Shown here one piece after another: positions 35,295-44,231 of a DNA stretch of 58,161 nt; position 1 is the first letter of the stretch, and each line of letters begins with the position of its first letter. The stretch is taken from NCBI GenBank assembly GCA_029976005.1, contig JARKOQ010000082.1, positions 1 through 58,161 of the forward strand, written 5' to 3'. The translations under genes and the position numbers were made by a program. The stretch comes from Aggregatilineales bacterium. Its GTDB lineage: Bacteria > Chloroflexota > Anaerolineae > Aggregatilineales > Ch27. The notes beneath the pieces are model-generated. The model saw only the letters and a list, made by a program, of their open reading frames with translations. It did no database searches and was not told the DNA's origin.

Positions 35295-37091
35295 ATGTCA
35301 AACCGTATTAAGAATGCTCTTCGCGCCATGCCTGCTCTGGCGCTCGTACTCGCCCTGGTCGCGGGTGCGCTGCCTGTGTTCGCATCAGACTCGGAAATCA
35401 CCCTCACCAGCCTGATGCAGGAAGGCGAACCGATCACCTTCTACTTCAGCTTCTCGGCTGACAGCGAAATCTCCAGCCTCGACCCGCAGGTCGCCACCGA
35501 CAACGTCTCGATCACCTACATCGAGCAGTTGTTCCTGGGCCTGACCACGGTTGACCCCGTCACCACCGAGATCGTCCCGGAACTGGCCACCGAGTGGTCG
35601 TTCGATGACGCCACCTACACCTGGACCTTCAAGATCCGCGACGATGTGCCGTGGGTGCGCTGGGACCCCGTGGCGGACGAGATCACCGAAATCCGCAAGG
35701 TCGTTGCGGGCGACTTCGTGACCGGCATCCGCCGCGCCTGCGACCCCAACAACCCCTCGCTCTACCGCGAAGTGGTTGGCTCCAACATCGCGGGCTGCGC
35801 CGATGTCTACAGCATCGACCCGGCTGAGGTCACGGCAGCGGACTTCGAGCAGATCGGCGTCTCCGCGCCCGATGACACCACCCTGACCATCACCCTGGTC
35901 GGCCCGATCGGCTACTTCTTCCCCATGACCTCGATGTGGGTGCTGCGCGCCGTCCCCGGCGAGATCATCGAGTCCTTCGGTGAGCCTGTCGGCGGTTCGA
36001 CCTGGATCGAGCCTGGCAACATCGTCACCAACGGCCCGTTCGTCATGGACGAGTGGGAGCGTGGTGTCCGCCGCGTGCTGCTACCCAACCCGCTGATGCC
36101 CGCCGACCTGCGTGGCCCCGGCAACGTTGAGCGCATCATCGACACGATGATCGCCGACGGCGGCACCTATTACGCCCTGTATCAGGACAACCAGGTCGAC
36201 CAGGCTGGCGTTCCCACCGCTGAACTCCAGAACGTGCTGGCCGACCCCGAACTGTCGAAGGAAGTCGTGCAGGTCGTCGACCTGACCGTCTTCTACTTCG
36301 GCTTTGGCCATGACAAGGCCCCCTTCGACAACGTCCACGCCCGCCGCGCGTTCTCCGCGTCGGTTAACCGCGAACTGTTCGTTCAGGAAGTTCGCCAGGG
36401 CCGCGGCGTCCCGATGATGCACTTCGTGCCCCCCGGCATGTTCGGTTCCGTGCCGGTGAACGAAGTCGGCATCAATGGCGAAGGCATCGGCTATGACCCG
36501 GCGTTCGCTCAGTCGGAACTGGCGGAAGCCGGTTACCCGAACTGCGAAGGCTTCCCGGCCATCGACGTGGTGACCTACACCGGCGCGCAGGACTGGGCCG
36601 AGTTCGTCCAGGCCGAAGTCGAGAACACCCTGGGCTGCGACCCCAGCCTGTTCAGCATCGAGCAGCAGGAATTCTCCGTGCTGCTCCAGACGACCCGTGC
36701 CGAGACCCCCACCGAAGAGCGCCCGAACCTGTGGACCCTCGGCTGGGGCCCCGACTACCCGGATGCCAACAACTGGGTGTATGACGCTGGCCTGCACTGC
36801 GAATCCAGCAACGACTTCATGCGTCCCTGCGACGAAGTCGACGACCTGATCATCGAGGCCCAGACCGTCAGCGACGCGGCCGAGCGTGCCGAACTGTACC
36901 GCCAGATCGAGGAAATGTTCTTCGGTTATGACGGTCTGCACCCGATCATGCCGCTGTTCATGCGCGCCGGCTACACCCAGCTCAAGCCCTGGGTCGAGCG
37001 CCCGATCGAGACCGACGGCCTGTTCGGTGGCGAGCACTTCGACTGGATCAATATTGACCAGGAAATGCAGCTCGCGGCCCGCGCTGGCTAG
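35295..37091 (+). CDS. Peptide-type ABC transporter substrate-binding protein
   Basis: A 598-residue exported SBP_bac_5 (DppA/OppA-like) protein. An N-terminal signal peptide (about 1-31, ALALVLALVAGALPVFA) is cut at an AxA site, and no lipobox Cys follows. The family pattern is visible in the opening PEITFYFSF-like strand, in ISSLDPQVA, in LFLGLTTVD (family LFEGL), in VPELATEWSF, and in the closing hinge segment HPIMPLFM. Cysteines are sparse. It has the codon preference of a strongly expressed gene (mostly GAC, AAC, CTG). No permease or ATPase lies beside it, so it is an orphan binding protein here. GGAGGAG precedes ATG 35295. Two RNA elements lie upstream and a terminator downstream. Confidence 0.93.
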   Translation: MSNRIKNALRAMPALALVLALVAGALPVFASDSEITLTSLMQEGEPITFYFSFSADSEISSLDPQVATDNVSITYIEQLFLGLTTVDPVTTEIVPELATEWSFDDATYTWTFKIRDDVPWVRWDPVADEITEIRKVVAGDFVTGIRRACDPNNPSLYREVVGSNIAGCADVYSIDPAEVTAADFEQIGVSAPDDTTLTITLVGPIGYFFPMTSMWVLRAVPGEIIESFGEPVGGSTWIEPGNIVTNGPFVMDEWERGVRRVLLPNPLMPADLRGPGNVERIIDTMIADGGTYYALYQDNQVDQAGVPTAELQNVLADPELSKEVVQVVDLTVFYFGFGHDKAPFDNVHARRAFSASVNRELFVQEVRQGRGVPMMHFVPPGMFGSVPVNEVGINGEGIGYDPAFAQSELAEAGYPNCEGFPAIDVVTYTGAQDWAEFVQAEVENTLGCDPSLFSIEQQEFSVLLQTTRAETPTEERPNLWTLGWGPDYPDANNWVYDAGLHCESSNDFMRPCDEVDDLIIEAQTVSDAAERAELYRQIEEMFFGYDGLHPIMPLFMRAGYTQLKPWVERPIETDGLFGGEHFDWINIDQEMQLAARAG

Positions 37092-37157
37092 TCCATCCGC
37101 CTTTCGGCCGGCCAGCGATCGGCAAACGACCGCTGGCTGACCACACTGAGTCAGTCG

Positions 37158-37195
37158 ACACCCGGCGGTTCTCTCGAATCGCCGGGTGTTTCTTT
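37158..37195 (+). terminator. Intrinsic terminator after the substrate-binding gene
   Basis: A perfect 10-bp repeat (37158-37167 and 37180-37189) with a 12-nt loop is followed by TTTCTTT. It isolates the substrate-binding gene from argF. Confidence 0.78.
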
Positions 37196-37315
37196 GGGCA
37201 ATCTGAAAGTGACTCACCCCAACTCTCTTGCTTTCGTGGCCCTGGGTCATATGCTATACTGAACCTCGCGAATAAGATCGTTTACCCCCAATGAGGATTC
37301 CATCTGAGAACAGCC

Positions 37316-38239
37316 ATGAAACCACGGCATTATCTTGATATCACCGAATGGTCTCGCCAGGACTTCATGGAGCTGCTTGACCTCGCCGTCTTCTTGAAGC
37401 GCGAATGGAAAAGCGGCGGCAACCGGCCCGTCCTGGCCGGCAAGGTACTGGGCATGGTCTTCCAGAAACCATCCCTGCGCACCCGCGTGTCGTTCGAAGT
37501 CGGGATGAAGCATCTCGGCGGTGACGCACTCTACCTCAGTCCGGACGAAATTGGCCTCGGCAAGCGCGAAAGCATCGCCGACGTCGCGCGCGTGCTGTCC
37601 GGTTACGTTCAGGGCATCATGGCCCGTGTCTTCGCCCATGACCACGTCCTGGAGCTGGCGAAGTGGGCTAGCGTGCCGGTCATCAATGGCCTGAGCGACT
37701 ACAATCATCCCTGCCAGGGGCTGGGCGACATCATGACCGTCTACGAGCACTTCGGCCGGGTGGAAGGCCTGAAAGTAGCCTTCATCGGTGATGGCAACAA
37801 CGTCGCCACCTCACTCCTGATGGCTTCCGCCCTGCTCGGCGCGAACTTCAGCATCGCCTCGCCGCCCGGCTACGAGCTGAAGGCTTCGACCCTGGTCAAG
37901 GCTCGCCCGCTGGCCGAGGACAGCCACATCACAATCGAGACCTTCGAAGACCCGATTGCGGCCGTGGCTGACGCGGACGTGGTTTACACCGATACCTGGA
38001 CCAGCATGGGCCAGGAAGCCGAAGCCGCTGAACGCCGCAAGCGCTTCCAGAAATACCAGGTCAACACGCAGCTTCTCGCCAAGGCGAGCAAGGGCGCGAT
38101 CGTCATGCACTGCCTGCCCGCCCATCGCGGGGAAGAGCTGACGGACGAAGTGGCGGACGGACCGCAGTCGAAGATCTTCCCACAGGCGGAAAATCGCATG
38201 CACGCCCAAAAAGCCGTGTTAGTCGAGTTGATGTCCTGA
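37316..38239 (+). CDS. argF: Ornithine carbamoyltransferase
   Basis: A 307-residue OTCase, which makes citrulline from ornithine and carbamoyl phosphate in arginine synthesis. The carbamoyl phosphate loop is [11 protein letters not shown] (the usual S-x-R-T-R, here with Leu), and the second conserved site is HPCQGLGD. The C-terminal ornithine-binding side has [10 protein letters not shown] and [12 protein letters not shown] with the catalytic Cys. The length and N-terminus fit the family. ATG 37316 has only a weak ribosome-binding site; a TATACT at 37255-37260 with a poor -35 may be its promoter. No other arginine gene lies beside it in this window. Confidence 0.95.
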   Translation: MKPRHYLDITEWSRQDFMELLDLAVFLKREWKSGGNRPVLAGKVLGMVFQKPSLRTRVSFEVGMKHLGGDALYLSPDEIGLGKRESIADVARVLSGYVQGIMARVFAHDHVLELAKWASVPVINGLSDYNHPCQGLGDIMTVYEHFGRVEGLKVAFIGDGNNVATSLLMASALLGANFSIASPPGYELKASTLVKARPLAEDSHITIETFEDPIAAVADADVVYTDTWTSMGQEAEAAERRKRFQKYQVNTQLLAKASKGAIVMHCLPAHRGEELTDEVADGPQSKIFPQAENRMHAQKAVLVELMS

Positions 38240-38284
38240 ACATCTCGCGTGGGTTGCCCTGAGCAGGCGATGGACAGATAAGCT

Positions 38285-40525
38285 ATGGCCGGAAATCGCG
38301 CTATCTACGACAAGGCAATGAATGCCGGTCACAGTGCCGCCTGGGATCAGCAATGGGACAAAGCCATTGCCGCCTATGGCCGGGCTGTGCAGGAATTTCC
38401 TGAAGACCCGGATGCCCATCGTAGTCTTGGCCTGGCGCTCCTTCAGGCTCGCCGCCTGGAGGAAGCGCTCAAAGTCTATACCCGCGCCCACCAGCTCGCC
38501 CCGGACGATCCGATCCCACTGGAGAAGAGTGCGGATGTCCTGGAGCGCATGGGACGGCTGCGCGAGGCGGCGCAGCAGTACATCAAAGTCGCCGATATCT
38601 ACATCGCCCAGCGCGACCTGGATAAGGCCATCGGCAACTGGGAACGCGCGACCCACCTCACCCCCGGCCTGATTCAGATTCACGTCAAACTCGCCACGGC
38701 CTACGAACGCACGGGCGAGCGCAAGAAGGCCATCCGGGAGTACCTGACCCTGGCCTTCAACTTCCAGCGGGTCAACGATGCGGCCAAGGCGGAGCAGTCC
38801 GTTCAGCGCGCGCTCCGCCTTGACCCGGACAACGCCCAGGCTCTCAACACCCTGCAAGCGCTTCAATCCGGCACGTTGCTCAACCAGCCGCCGACCGAAA
38901 AAGTGGAAGCGGCCCCCGAGCGTCAGGATGGTTTCGACGCCACCATGCTCGAACAGACGGAGCGCCGGGTCGGCGAAGCCGATCCGCGCGGCCCGCTGGG
39001 CGAGGCCGAGGAAATCGCGCTCAACGAGCTGGCGTCGTTTGTGTTCGAAAGCGGCAACCTGGACGAAGGCAGCGTCTTCACCATCCAGGCCATCGAACTG
39101 CACCGCCAGCGGGAGACGGAAGCAGCCATCGAAGCCTATCAGGCCGCCCAGGCTGCCCGCTTCCGACACCCTGGCGTCGACCTTAACCTGGGATCGCTGC
39201 TGCTGACCGCCGGCAAGCCTCGCGATGCGATGGAACACTTCAACAAAGTCCTGGCCGAGCCGAAGATAGCGGCCGGGGCGTTCCACGGTCTGGGACAGGT
39301 CTTCATGGCCCTCAAGGAGCCGCGCAAGGCTTCGCGCAACCTGGTCGAGACTCTGCGCCTGGTTGACCTGAGTCTGGCCATCAACAACGAGGAGCGCGAG
39401 CAGCTCAACGCAGTCTACAACGACCTTCAGGTCAGTATCCCCAACGGCGATGAGCGCCAGCTCGTCGCCATGAACGCGCGCTTTTTCAGCCTGCTGACCG
39501 GGGCCGACTGGAAGCAACGCGTCGCGGAGACGCGCCGCCAACTGGAAGAGACCACCCGCACCGAGGGCGCGTCCGGCATGGTGGAGCAGTTGGCCGAGGG
39601 CGGCGAGGACCTGACCGAGGCCATCGCCAACGTCGACCGCTACCTGCGCCAGGGCTACCTGACCCTGGCGATGGACGAGGCGCACTACGCCATCGAAATC
39701 GCGCCTACTTACCTGCCTACCCATATGCGCATTGCCCAGATTCTGCTGGCCGAAAAACGCCTCCAGGAATCGACGGACAAGTTCCGACTGGTCGCCGAGA
39801 CCTACATGATCCGCGGCCAAACCGACCGCGCGGCCAACATCCTGAACGAAGTGCTCCAGGTGGCCCCCATGGACCTGGCCGTGCGCAGCACCCTGATCGA
39901 ACTGCTGCGCAAGGAAGAACGCTGGGACGCCGTCCTGGAGCAGTACATCGATCTGGCCGACGCCTACTACCAGCTCACCGATTTCGACAAGGCCCGCGAG
40001 ACGTACGAGGAAACCCGCCGCCTGGCCGAGCGCCTGGGCGCGCCCAACGAGCAGATCATCCACATCCTGCACCGGATCGCGGACATCGATGTGTCCCGCC
40101 TCGACCTGCGCCAGGCGCTGCGCACCTACGAGCAAATCCGCTCGATGGCCCCCGAGGACGAGCGCACGCGCAAGGCGCTGATGGACCTCAACTACCGGCT
40201 CAACAACCGGGCTGAGGCCATCCGCGAGCTGGACATGTTGATGCGCCTGTATGCTCAGCAGCGCCGACCCGATCTGATCGTCCAGGTGCTGGAGGAACAG
40301 GTCGCGCTTTACCCCGACGAAATGGCCCTGCGCTCCAGACTGGCGGCTTTTTACGCCCATGTGGGCCGCCGTCAGGAGGCAGTCGCCCAACTCGATACCC
40401 TGGGCGAGCTTCAGCTCGACGCCGGGATGCACAAAGAGGCTGCCCAAACCATTCGCCAGATCATCGCCCTCAACCCACCGGGAATAGAGGACTACCAACG
40501 TCTACTCAGCCAGTTAGGGGGCTAG
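38285..40525 (+). CDS. TPR repeat protein
   Basis: A 746-residue protein that is nearly all helical and made of tetratricopeptide-type repeats, both in the N-terminal part (residues about 10-190; AWDQQWDKAIAAYGRAVQEF, AHRSLGLALLQARRLEEALK) and in the C-terminal part (about 440-745; DRAANILNEVLQVAPMDLAVR). The middle region (about 195-300) is less regular. No enzyme domain, signal peptide or membrane helix is present. ATG 38285 opens 45 bp after argF. It lies 13 bp before dacA and is probably cotranscribed with the c-di-AMP genes. It may be a scaffold for a membrane complex, but the partner is unknown. Such large TPR proteins are common in Chloroflexota. Confidence 0.9.
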   Translation: MAGNRAIYDKAMNAGHSAAWDQQWDKAIAAYGRAVQEFPEDPDAHRSLGLALLQARRLEEALKVYTRAHQLAPDDPIPLEKSADVLERMGRLREAAQQYIKVADIYIAQRDLDKAIGNWERATHLTPGLIQIHVKLATAYERTGERKKAIREYLTLAFNFQRVNDAAKAEQSVQRALRLDPDNAQALNTLQALQSGTLLNQPPTEKVEAAPERQDGFDATMLEQTERRVGEADPRGPLGEAEEIALNELASFVFESGNLDEGSVFTIQAIELHRQRETEAAIEAYQAAQAARFRHPGVDLNLGSLLLTAGKPRDAMEHFNKVLAEPKIAAGAFHGLGQVFMALKEPRKASRNLVETLRLVDLSLAINNEEREQLNAVYNDLQVSIPNGDERQLVAMNARFFSLLTGADWKQRVAETRRQLEETTRTEGASGMVEQLAEGGEDLTEAIANVDRYLRQGYLTLAMDEAHYAIEIAPTYLPTHMRIAQILLAEKRLQESTDKFRLVAETYMIRGQTDRAANILNEVLQVAPMDLAVRSTLIELLRKEERWDAVLEQYIDLADAYYQLTDFDKARETYEETRRLAERLGAPNEQIIHILHRIADIDVSRLDLRQALRTYEQIRSMAPEDERTRKALMDLNYRLNNRAEAIRELDMLMRLYAQQRRPDLIVQVLEEQVALYPDEMALRSRLAAFYAHVGRRQEAVAQLDTLGELQLDAGMHKEAAQTIRQIIALNPPGIEDYQRLLSQLGG

Positions 40526-40538
40526 TGCCCGCGCCGCG

Positions 40539-41396
40539 ATGGAAATTCTGTGGGCATTCGACAACTTCAACCTGGTTTCGCTGCTGGACATCCTGCTGGT
40601 CACGGCGTTGCTTTTTACCGCCAGCCTGCTGATCCGGGGCACCCAGGCCGTCTCGCTGCTGCGCGGGACGATGCTCGTGCTGCTCGTGATCGGCTTTTTG
40701 ACCAGCGTGTTCCAACTCGTGGCCCTGCGCTGGCTGCTGGGACACGTCATCACGGCGGCAGCGCTCGCCATCCCGGTTATCTTTCAACCGGAACTACGCC
40801 GGGCGCTGACCCACCTGGGCGATATCCCGCTGTTTGGGCGACAGCAGGTCAAGACCCAACAGCAGTACATCATCGACCAGATTTGCACGGCGTCAGACCG
40901 GCTGGCCGAACGGCGGCACGGTGCGTTGATCGTGCTGGAGCGGCACGTCAACTTGCAGGAATACATCAACACCGGGGTGGCCCTGCACAGCAAGGTCACG
41001 CCCCAGCTCTTGCTGACGATCTTCTGGCCCAAGACCGAGCTTCACGATGGGGCCGCCATCCTGATCGGGGATGAGATCGCGGCGGCGGCCTGCGTGCTAC
41101 CCCTCTCGTCCGGCCATCGCATCGCCGACCGCAAGCTGGGCACCCGCCACCGCGCCGCGCTCGGCATCAGCGAGGTCAGCGACGCCATCTGCGTCGTCGT
41201 CTCGGAAGAAACCGGGCAAATCTCCGTGACGAACGGCGGGCGGATGATCCGCCGGCTGGATGCCAGCCGCCTGCACACGATCCTGACCGCCTTCTACGAA
41301 GACGATAACCGGCGAGGCGCGCGGCGGGCCAGACTGGAGCGGCGGCTCCCGCGCCCCATCCACCGTCTGCTTGAGCGCCTGTCGCTCATCGATTGA
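40539..41396 (+). CDS. dacA: Diadenylate cyclase (c-di-AMP synthase)
   Basis: A 285-residue CdaA-type cyclase that makes c-di-AMP from two ATP. Three N-terminal membrane helices (about 10-30, 38-58 and 62-82) are followed by the DisA_N domain with its ATP-binding motifs DGAAILIG and GTRHRAALG. The RHR residues are intact. The last 60 residues are basic and probably flexible. The gene is followed by a YbbR-domain protein, the known CdaA-CdaR pairing; the third usual gene glmM is not here. Signals of this type control potassium, osmotic balance and wall growth. The ribosome-binding site before ATG 40539 is poor. It follows the TPR gene closely. Confidence 0.95.
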   Translation: MEILWAFDNFNLVSLLDILLVTALLFTASLLIRGTQAVSLLRGTMLVLLVIGFLTSVFQLVALRWLLGHVITAAALAIPVIFQPELRRALTHLGDIPLFGRQQVKTQQQYIIDQICTASDRLAERRHGALIVLERHVNLQEYINTGVALHSKVTPQLLLTIFWPKTELHDGAAILIGDEIAAAACVLPLSSGHRIADRKLGTRHRAALGISEVSDAICVVVSEETGQISVTNGGRMIRRLDASRLHTILTAFYEDDNRRGARRARLERRLPRPIHRLLERLSLID

Positions 41397-41404
41397 GTTC
41401 CCTC

Positions 41405-42697
41405 ATGCGCGCTCTATCCCCCCGCGTCGTCCTGGAAAACCTGGCTTGGCTTATCGGGAGTTTGCTGCTGGCGATCTTCGTCTGGATTTCGGCGACCGTG
41501 GAACAGAATCCGGTTCAGGTCAGCCGCTTTCCCCAGCGCGTCCCGATCCAGATCGAGACGGACGAAGGAATGATCGTCACCAATTCGCCCATCACCAGCG
41601 CCCAGGTCGTGCTGCGCGCGGAAGCCTCCGTCTGGGAAACGCTGGAAACCCAGGACATCAACATCGTGGCCGACCTGCGCGGCAAAAGCCCCGGCACCTA
41701 CGTCGCCGAACTGCAAATCGACGTAGCCACCAGCCGGCGAGTCGTCGTCGAAGACTTCCAGCCCCGCCAGATTACGGTGGCCATCGACCAGGCCGCTGAA
41801 GCGTTGATCCCGGTCGAAATCGAAATGCGGAACAATCCACCCACCGGCTTCGAAGTCACCGAGACAACCTTCGACACGCCCGAAGTCCGGATCACCGGCC
41901 CGGCCGGGGCCGTCAGCCGGGTGGTCGCAGCCCAGGCCAGCGTCAACCTGCTCAACGAGCGCAACCCCCTGACGCGCACCGATGTCCGGCTCCTGCCGGT
42001 CGACGCCCAAGGCCAGATCATTTCCGGCGTCCAGCTCGCGCCGGAGACGGTGGACATCAGCATCGACATTCAGCCGGGGGCGGACTTCCGCGAGGTGTTC
42101 GTCACCCCCAACATCGTTGGCGAGCCAAGCCCAGGTTACGTCATTTACTCGATCACCTACGATCCCCAGACCATTCTGGTCAGCGGGCGCCCCAGTGCCC
42201 TGGAACAGCTCCCCGGCACGATTCAAACCTCGGCCCTCTATCTGACCGGGCGCACAGAGTCGTTTACCCAGACGTTGTCGGTCGAGCTGCCCGAAGATGT
42301 CTTCCTGCCCACCGAGCAGAACGTCACCGTCACCGTCCAGATCGACGCGCTCACGGCCAGCCGCCGCTTCGATCACCTGCCCGTCCAGGTCCAGGGCCTC
42401 GGCGCCGGATTACAGGCTTCCGTCGCGCCTTCCGAGGTGACCATGCTGATCACCGGCCCCCAGCCGGTGCTGGACACGCTCACACCAGGCAATATCTCCA
42501 TTCTGGCCGACTTGAGCAATCTCGCGCCGGGCAACCATCAGGTTCAACTGAACGCAGTCGTGAATCGCGAAGGGCTGAGCAATGCCGTGATCTCGGTGCT
42601 GCCGGCGATCCTGGAAGTGCAGATCACCCCCAACGCGACGCCGCCTACCCAGACTCCGCAGGCCCCGCCGGCGTTGACTCCACGCCCCGGCGGGTAG
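41405..42697 (+). CDS. ybbR: YbbR/CdaR-domain protein
   Basis: A 430-residue protein with an N-terminal membrane helix (about 12-32, LAWLIGSLLLAIFVWIS) and then four or more YbbR domains. The domain pattern is repeated: a strand with P-V-x-I/V-E, then V.V.GP (TGPAGAVSRV, ITGPQPVLD), and A.L.... In Bacillus the related CdaR binds CdaA and modulates it. It directly follows dacA, as expected. The last 30 residues are Pro/Thr-rich. Start: ATG 41405 is listed; a TTG at 41393 overlaps the dacA stop (TTGA) and is an alternative. The protein probably faces the outside. No glmM follows, and der starts from its own promoter. Confidence 0.9.
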   Translation: MRALSPRVVLENLAWLIGSLLLAIFVWISATVEQNPVQVSRFPQRVPIQIETDEGMIVTNSPITSAQVVLRAEASVWETLETQDINIVADLRGKSPGTYVAELQIDVATSRRVVVEDFQPRQITVAIDQAAEALIPVEIEMRNNPPTGFEVTETTFDTPEVRITGPAGAVSRVVAAQASVNLLNERNPLTRTDVRLLPVDAQGQIISGVQLAPETVDISIDIQPGADFREVFVTPNIVGEPSPGYVIYSITYDPQTILVSGRPSALEQLPGTIQTSALYLTGRTESFTQTLSVELPEDVFLPTEQNVTVTVQIDALTASRRFDHLPVQVQGLGAGLQASVAPSEVTMLITGPQPVLDTLTPGNISILADLSNLAPGNHQVQLNAVVNREGLSNAVISVLPAILEVQITPNATPPTQTPQAPPALTPRPGG

Positions 42698-42728
42698 TGT
42701 CACGTCCGCGCGGCGGCGCGGTTAAGGC

Positions 42729-42756
42729 TTGACGCTGGCCGGGGGGCCGCTACAAT
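42729..42756 (+). promoter_or_regulatory. Sigma-70-type promoter of der
   Basis: TTGACG at 42729-42734 and TACAAT at 42751-42756 have a 16-bp spacer, 39 bp before the ATG at 42795. The longer open frame of der starts with the TTG of this -35, which argues against that start. Confidence 0.55.
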
Positions 42757-42794
42757 CGACTCGTTTAGGTCAAATTACGGGCGGAAGTATTCCT

Positions 42795-44180
42795 ATGAAA
42801 CGCAAACCACTCGTCGCGCTGGTCGGCCGGCCGAACGTCGGCAAGTCGACGCTGTTCAACCGGCTCGTCGGCAGCCAACTGGCCGTCGTGCACGAAATCC
42901 CCGGCACGACCCGCGACCGGCTCCAGGCCGAAGCCGAATGGAACGGCGTGGCCTTCAACGTCGTCGATACCGGCGGCATCGAGATTTACCAACCCAAGGG
43001 CACGCGCGACACGTCCGCGCTGGCCGAGGGCAGTGTCGAGTTCGTGCCCCAGATCCGCGCCCAGGCCATGATCGCCGTGGAAGAAGCCGAGGTGATCGTC
43101 ATGCTGGTCGATGCGATCCAGGGTATCACGGCCGCCGACCAGGAGATCGCGGAAATCCTGCGGCGCACCAACAAGCCGGTGCTGATCGCGGCCAACAAGG
43201 CCGAAAACGAAGACCGTCGCAACAACGCGGTCGACTTCTACGCGCTCGGCCTGGGTGAAGTTTTCCCGGTCAGCGCCCTGCATGGCACCGGATCGGGCGA
43301 CCTGCTCGACGGCATCGTCGAGGCGCTGAAGAACGCCCCGCCGGTCGATTACGACGAGGACGACGAAGACCGCGATACCCTGAAGATCGCAATCGTGGGC
43401 CGGCCCAACGTGGGCAAGAGCAGCCTGGTTAACCGCCTGCTGGGCGAGGAACGGGCCATCGTCAGCCCGCTGGCCGGCACGACCCGCGACGCGATCGACA
43501 CCTTGCTCACCTGGGAAGGGATGCGGATTCGCCTGATCGACACAGCCGGCATCCGGCGGCGCGGGCGAATCGAGCCGGGCATCGAAAAATACAGCGTCCT
43601 GCGCGCCCTGAAGGCCATCGAGCGCGCGGATGTCGTGCTGCTCGTCATCGACGCGGTGGACGGCATCACCGCCCAGGACGCCCACATCGCCGGGATGATC
43701 CTGGAACAAACAAAGAGCACCGCGGTTCTGATCAACAAATGGGACGCCGTCGAAAAGGACGAGCACACCATCAACGAATTCACGGACAAGGTGCGGGAAG
43801 GGCTGAATTTCATGCCCTACGTGCCGCTGCTGTTCATCAGCGCCCTGACCGGCCAGCGCGTCCACCAGGTCATCCCGACTGCGGCGCGCATCCAGGAAGA
43901 GCGGCTGGTGCGCGTGCCCACCGGCGACCTCAACCGCATCGTCCGCGACGCGGTGGAACACCATGCCCCTCCGTCCAAGGGCGGACGCAGGCTGAAGTTC
44001 TTCATGGCGCAGCAGGTGCGCTCCGATCCGCCCGTGTTCCTGTTTCACGTCAACGATACCCGGCTCCTGCACTTCACCTACGAGCGCTACCTGGAAAATC
44101 AGATTCGCGCCGAGTTCCCATTCACCGGGACTCCGATCCGGCTCAGTTTCCGTGGCCGGGACAACAGACTCCAGGAATGA
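42795..44180 (+). CDS. der: Ribosome-assembly GTPase Der (EngA)
   Basis: A 461-residue protein with two GTPase domains in tandem, needed for 50S subunit assembly. In the first domain, G1 is GRPNVGKS, G3 is DTGG, and G4 is ANKAEN (N-K-x-D variant with Glu). In the second, G1 is GRPNVGKSS, G3 is DTAGI and G4 is NKWD. A KH-like C-terminal domain at about 355-440 follows. Length is normal. The start is ATG 42795 with GCGGAAG before it. Its promoter sits at 42729-42756. The gene ends shortly before a terminator shared with the convergent cyclase gene. Confidence 0.97.
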   Translation: MKRKPLVALVGRPNVGKSTLFNRLVGSQLAVVHEIPGTTRDRLQAEAEWNGVAFNVVDTGGIEIYQPKGTRDTSALAEGSVEFVPQIRAQAMIAVEEAEVIVMLVDAIQGITAADQEIAEILRRTNKPVLIAANKAENEDRRNNAVDFYALGLGEVFPVSALHGTGSGDLLDGIVEALKNAPPVDYDEDDEDRDTLKIAIVGRPNVGKSSLVNRLLGEERAIVSPLAGTTRDAIDTLLTWEGMRIRLIDTAGIRRRGRIEPGIEKYSVLRALKAIERADVVLLVIDAVDGITAQDAHIAGMILEQTKSTAVLINKWDAVEKDEHTINEFTDKVREGLNFMPYVPLLFISALTGQRVHQVIPTAARIQEERLVRVPTGDLNRIVRDAVEHHAPPSKGGRRLKFFMAQQVRSDPPVFLFHVNDTRLLHFTYERYLENQIRAEFPFTGTPIRLSFRGRDNRLQE

Positions 44181-44184
44181 AAAA

Positions 44185-44207
44185 GCGGCGGGGGATGTCC
44201 CCGCCGC
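44185..44207. terminator. Bidirectional terminator between der and the cyclase
   Basis: A GC-only 9-bp stem (44185-44193 and 44199-44207) with a 5-nt loop separates convergent genes. The minus-strand tail is TTTTTCATT, a good terminator for the cyclase. The plus strand has only a mixed tail (CAGTTCTTCC). Confidence 0.68.
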
Positions 44208-44231
44208 CAGTTCTTCCACTACCCGCTGCCG

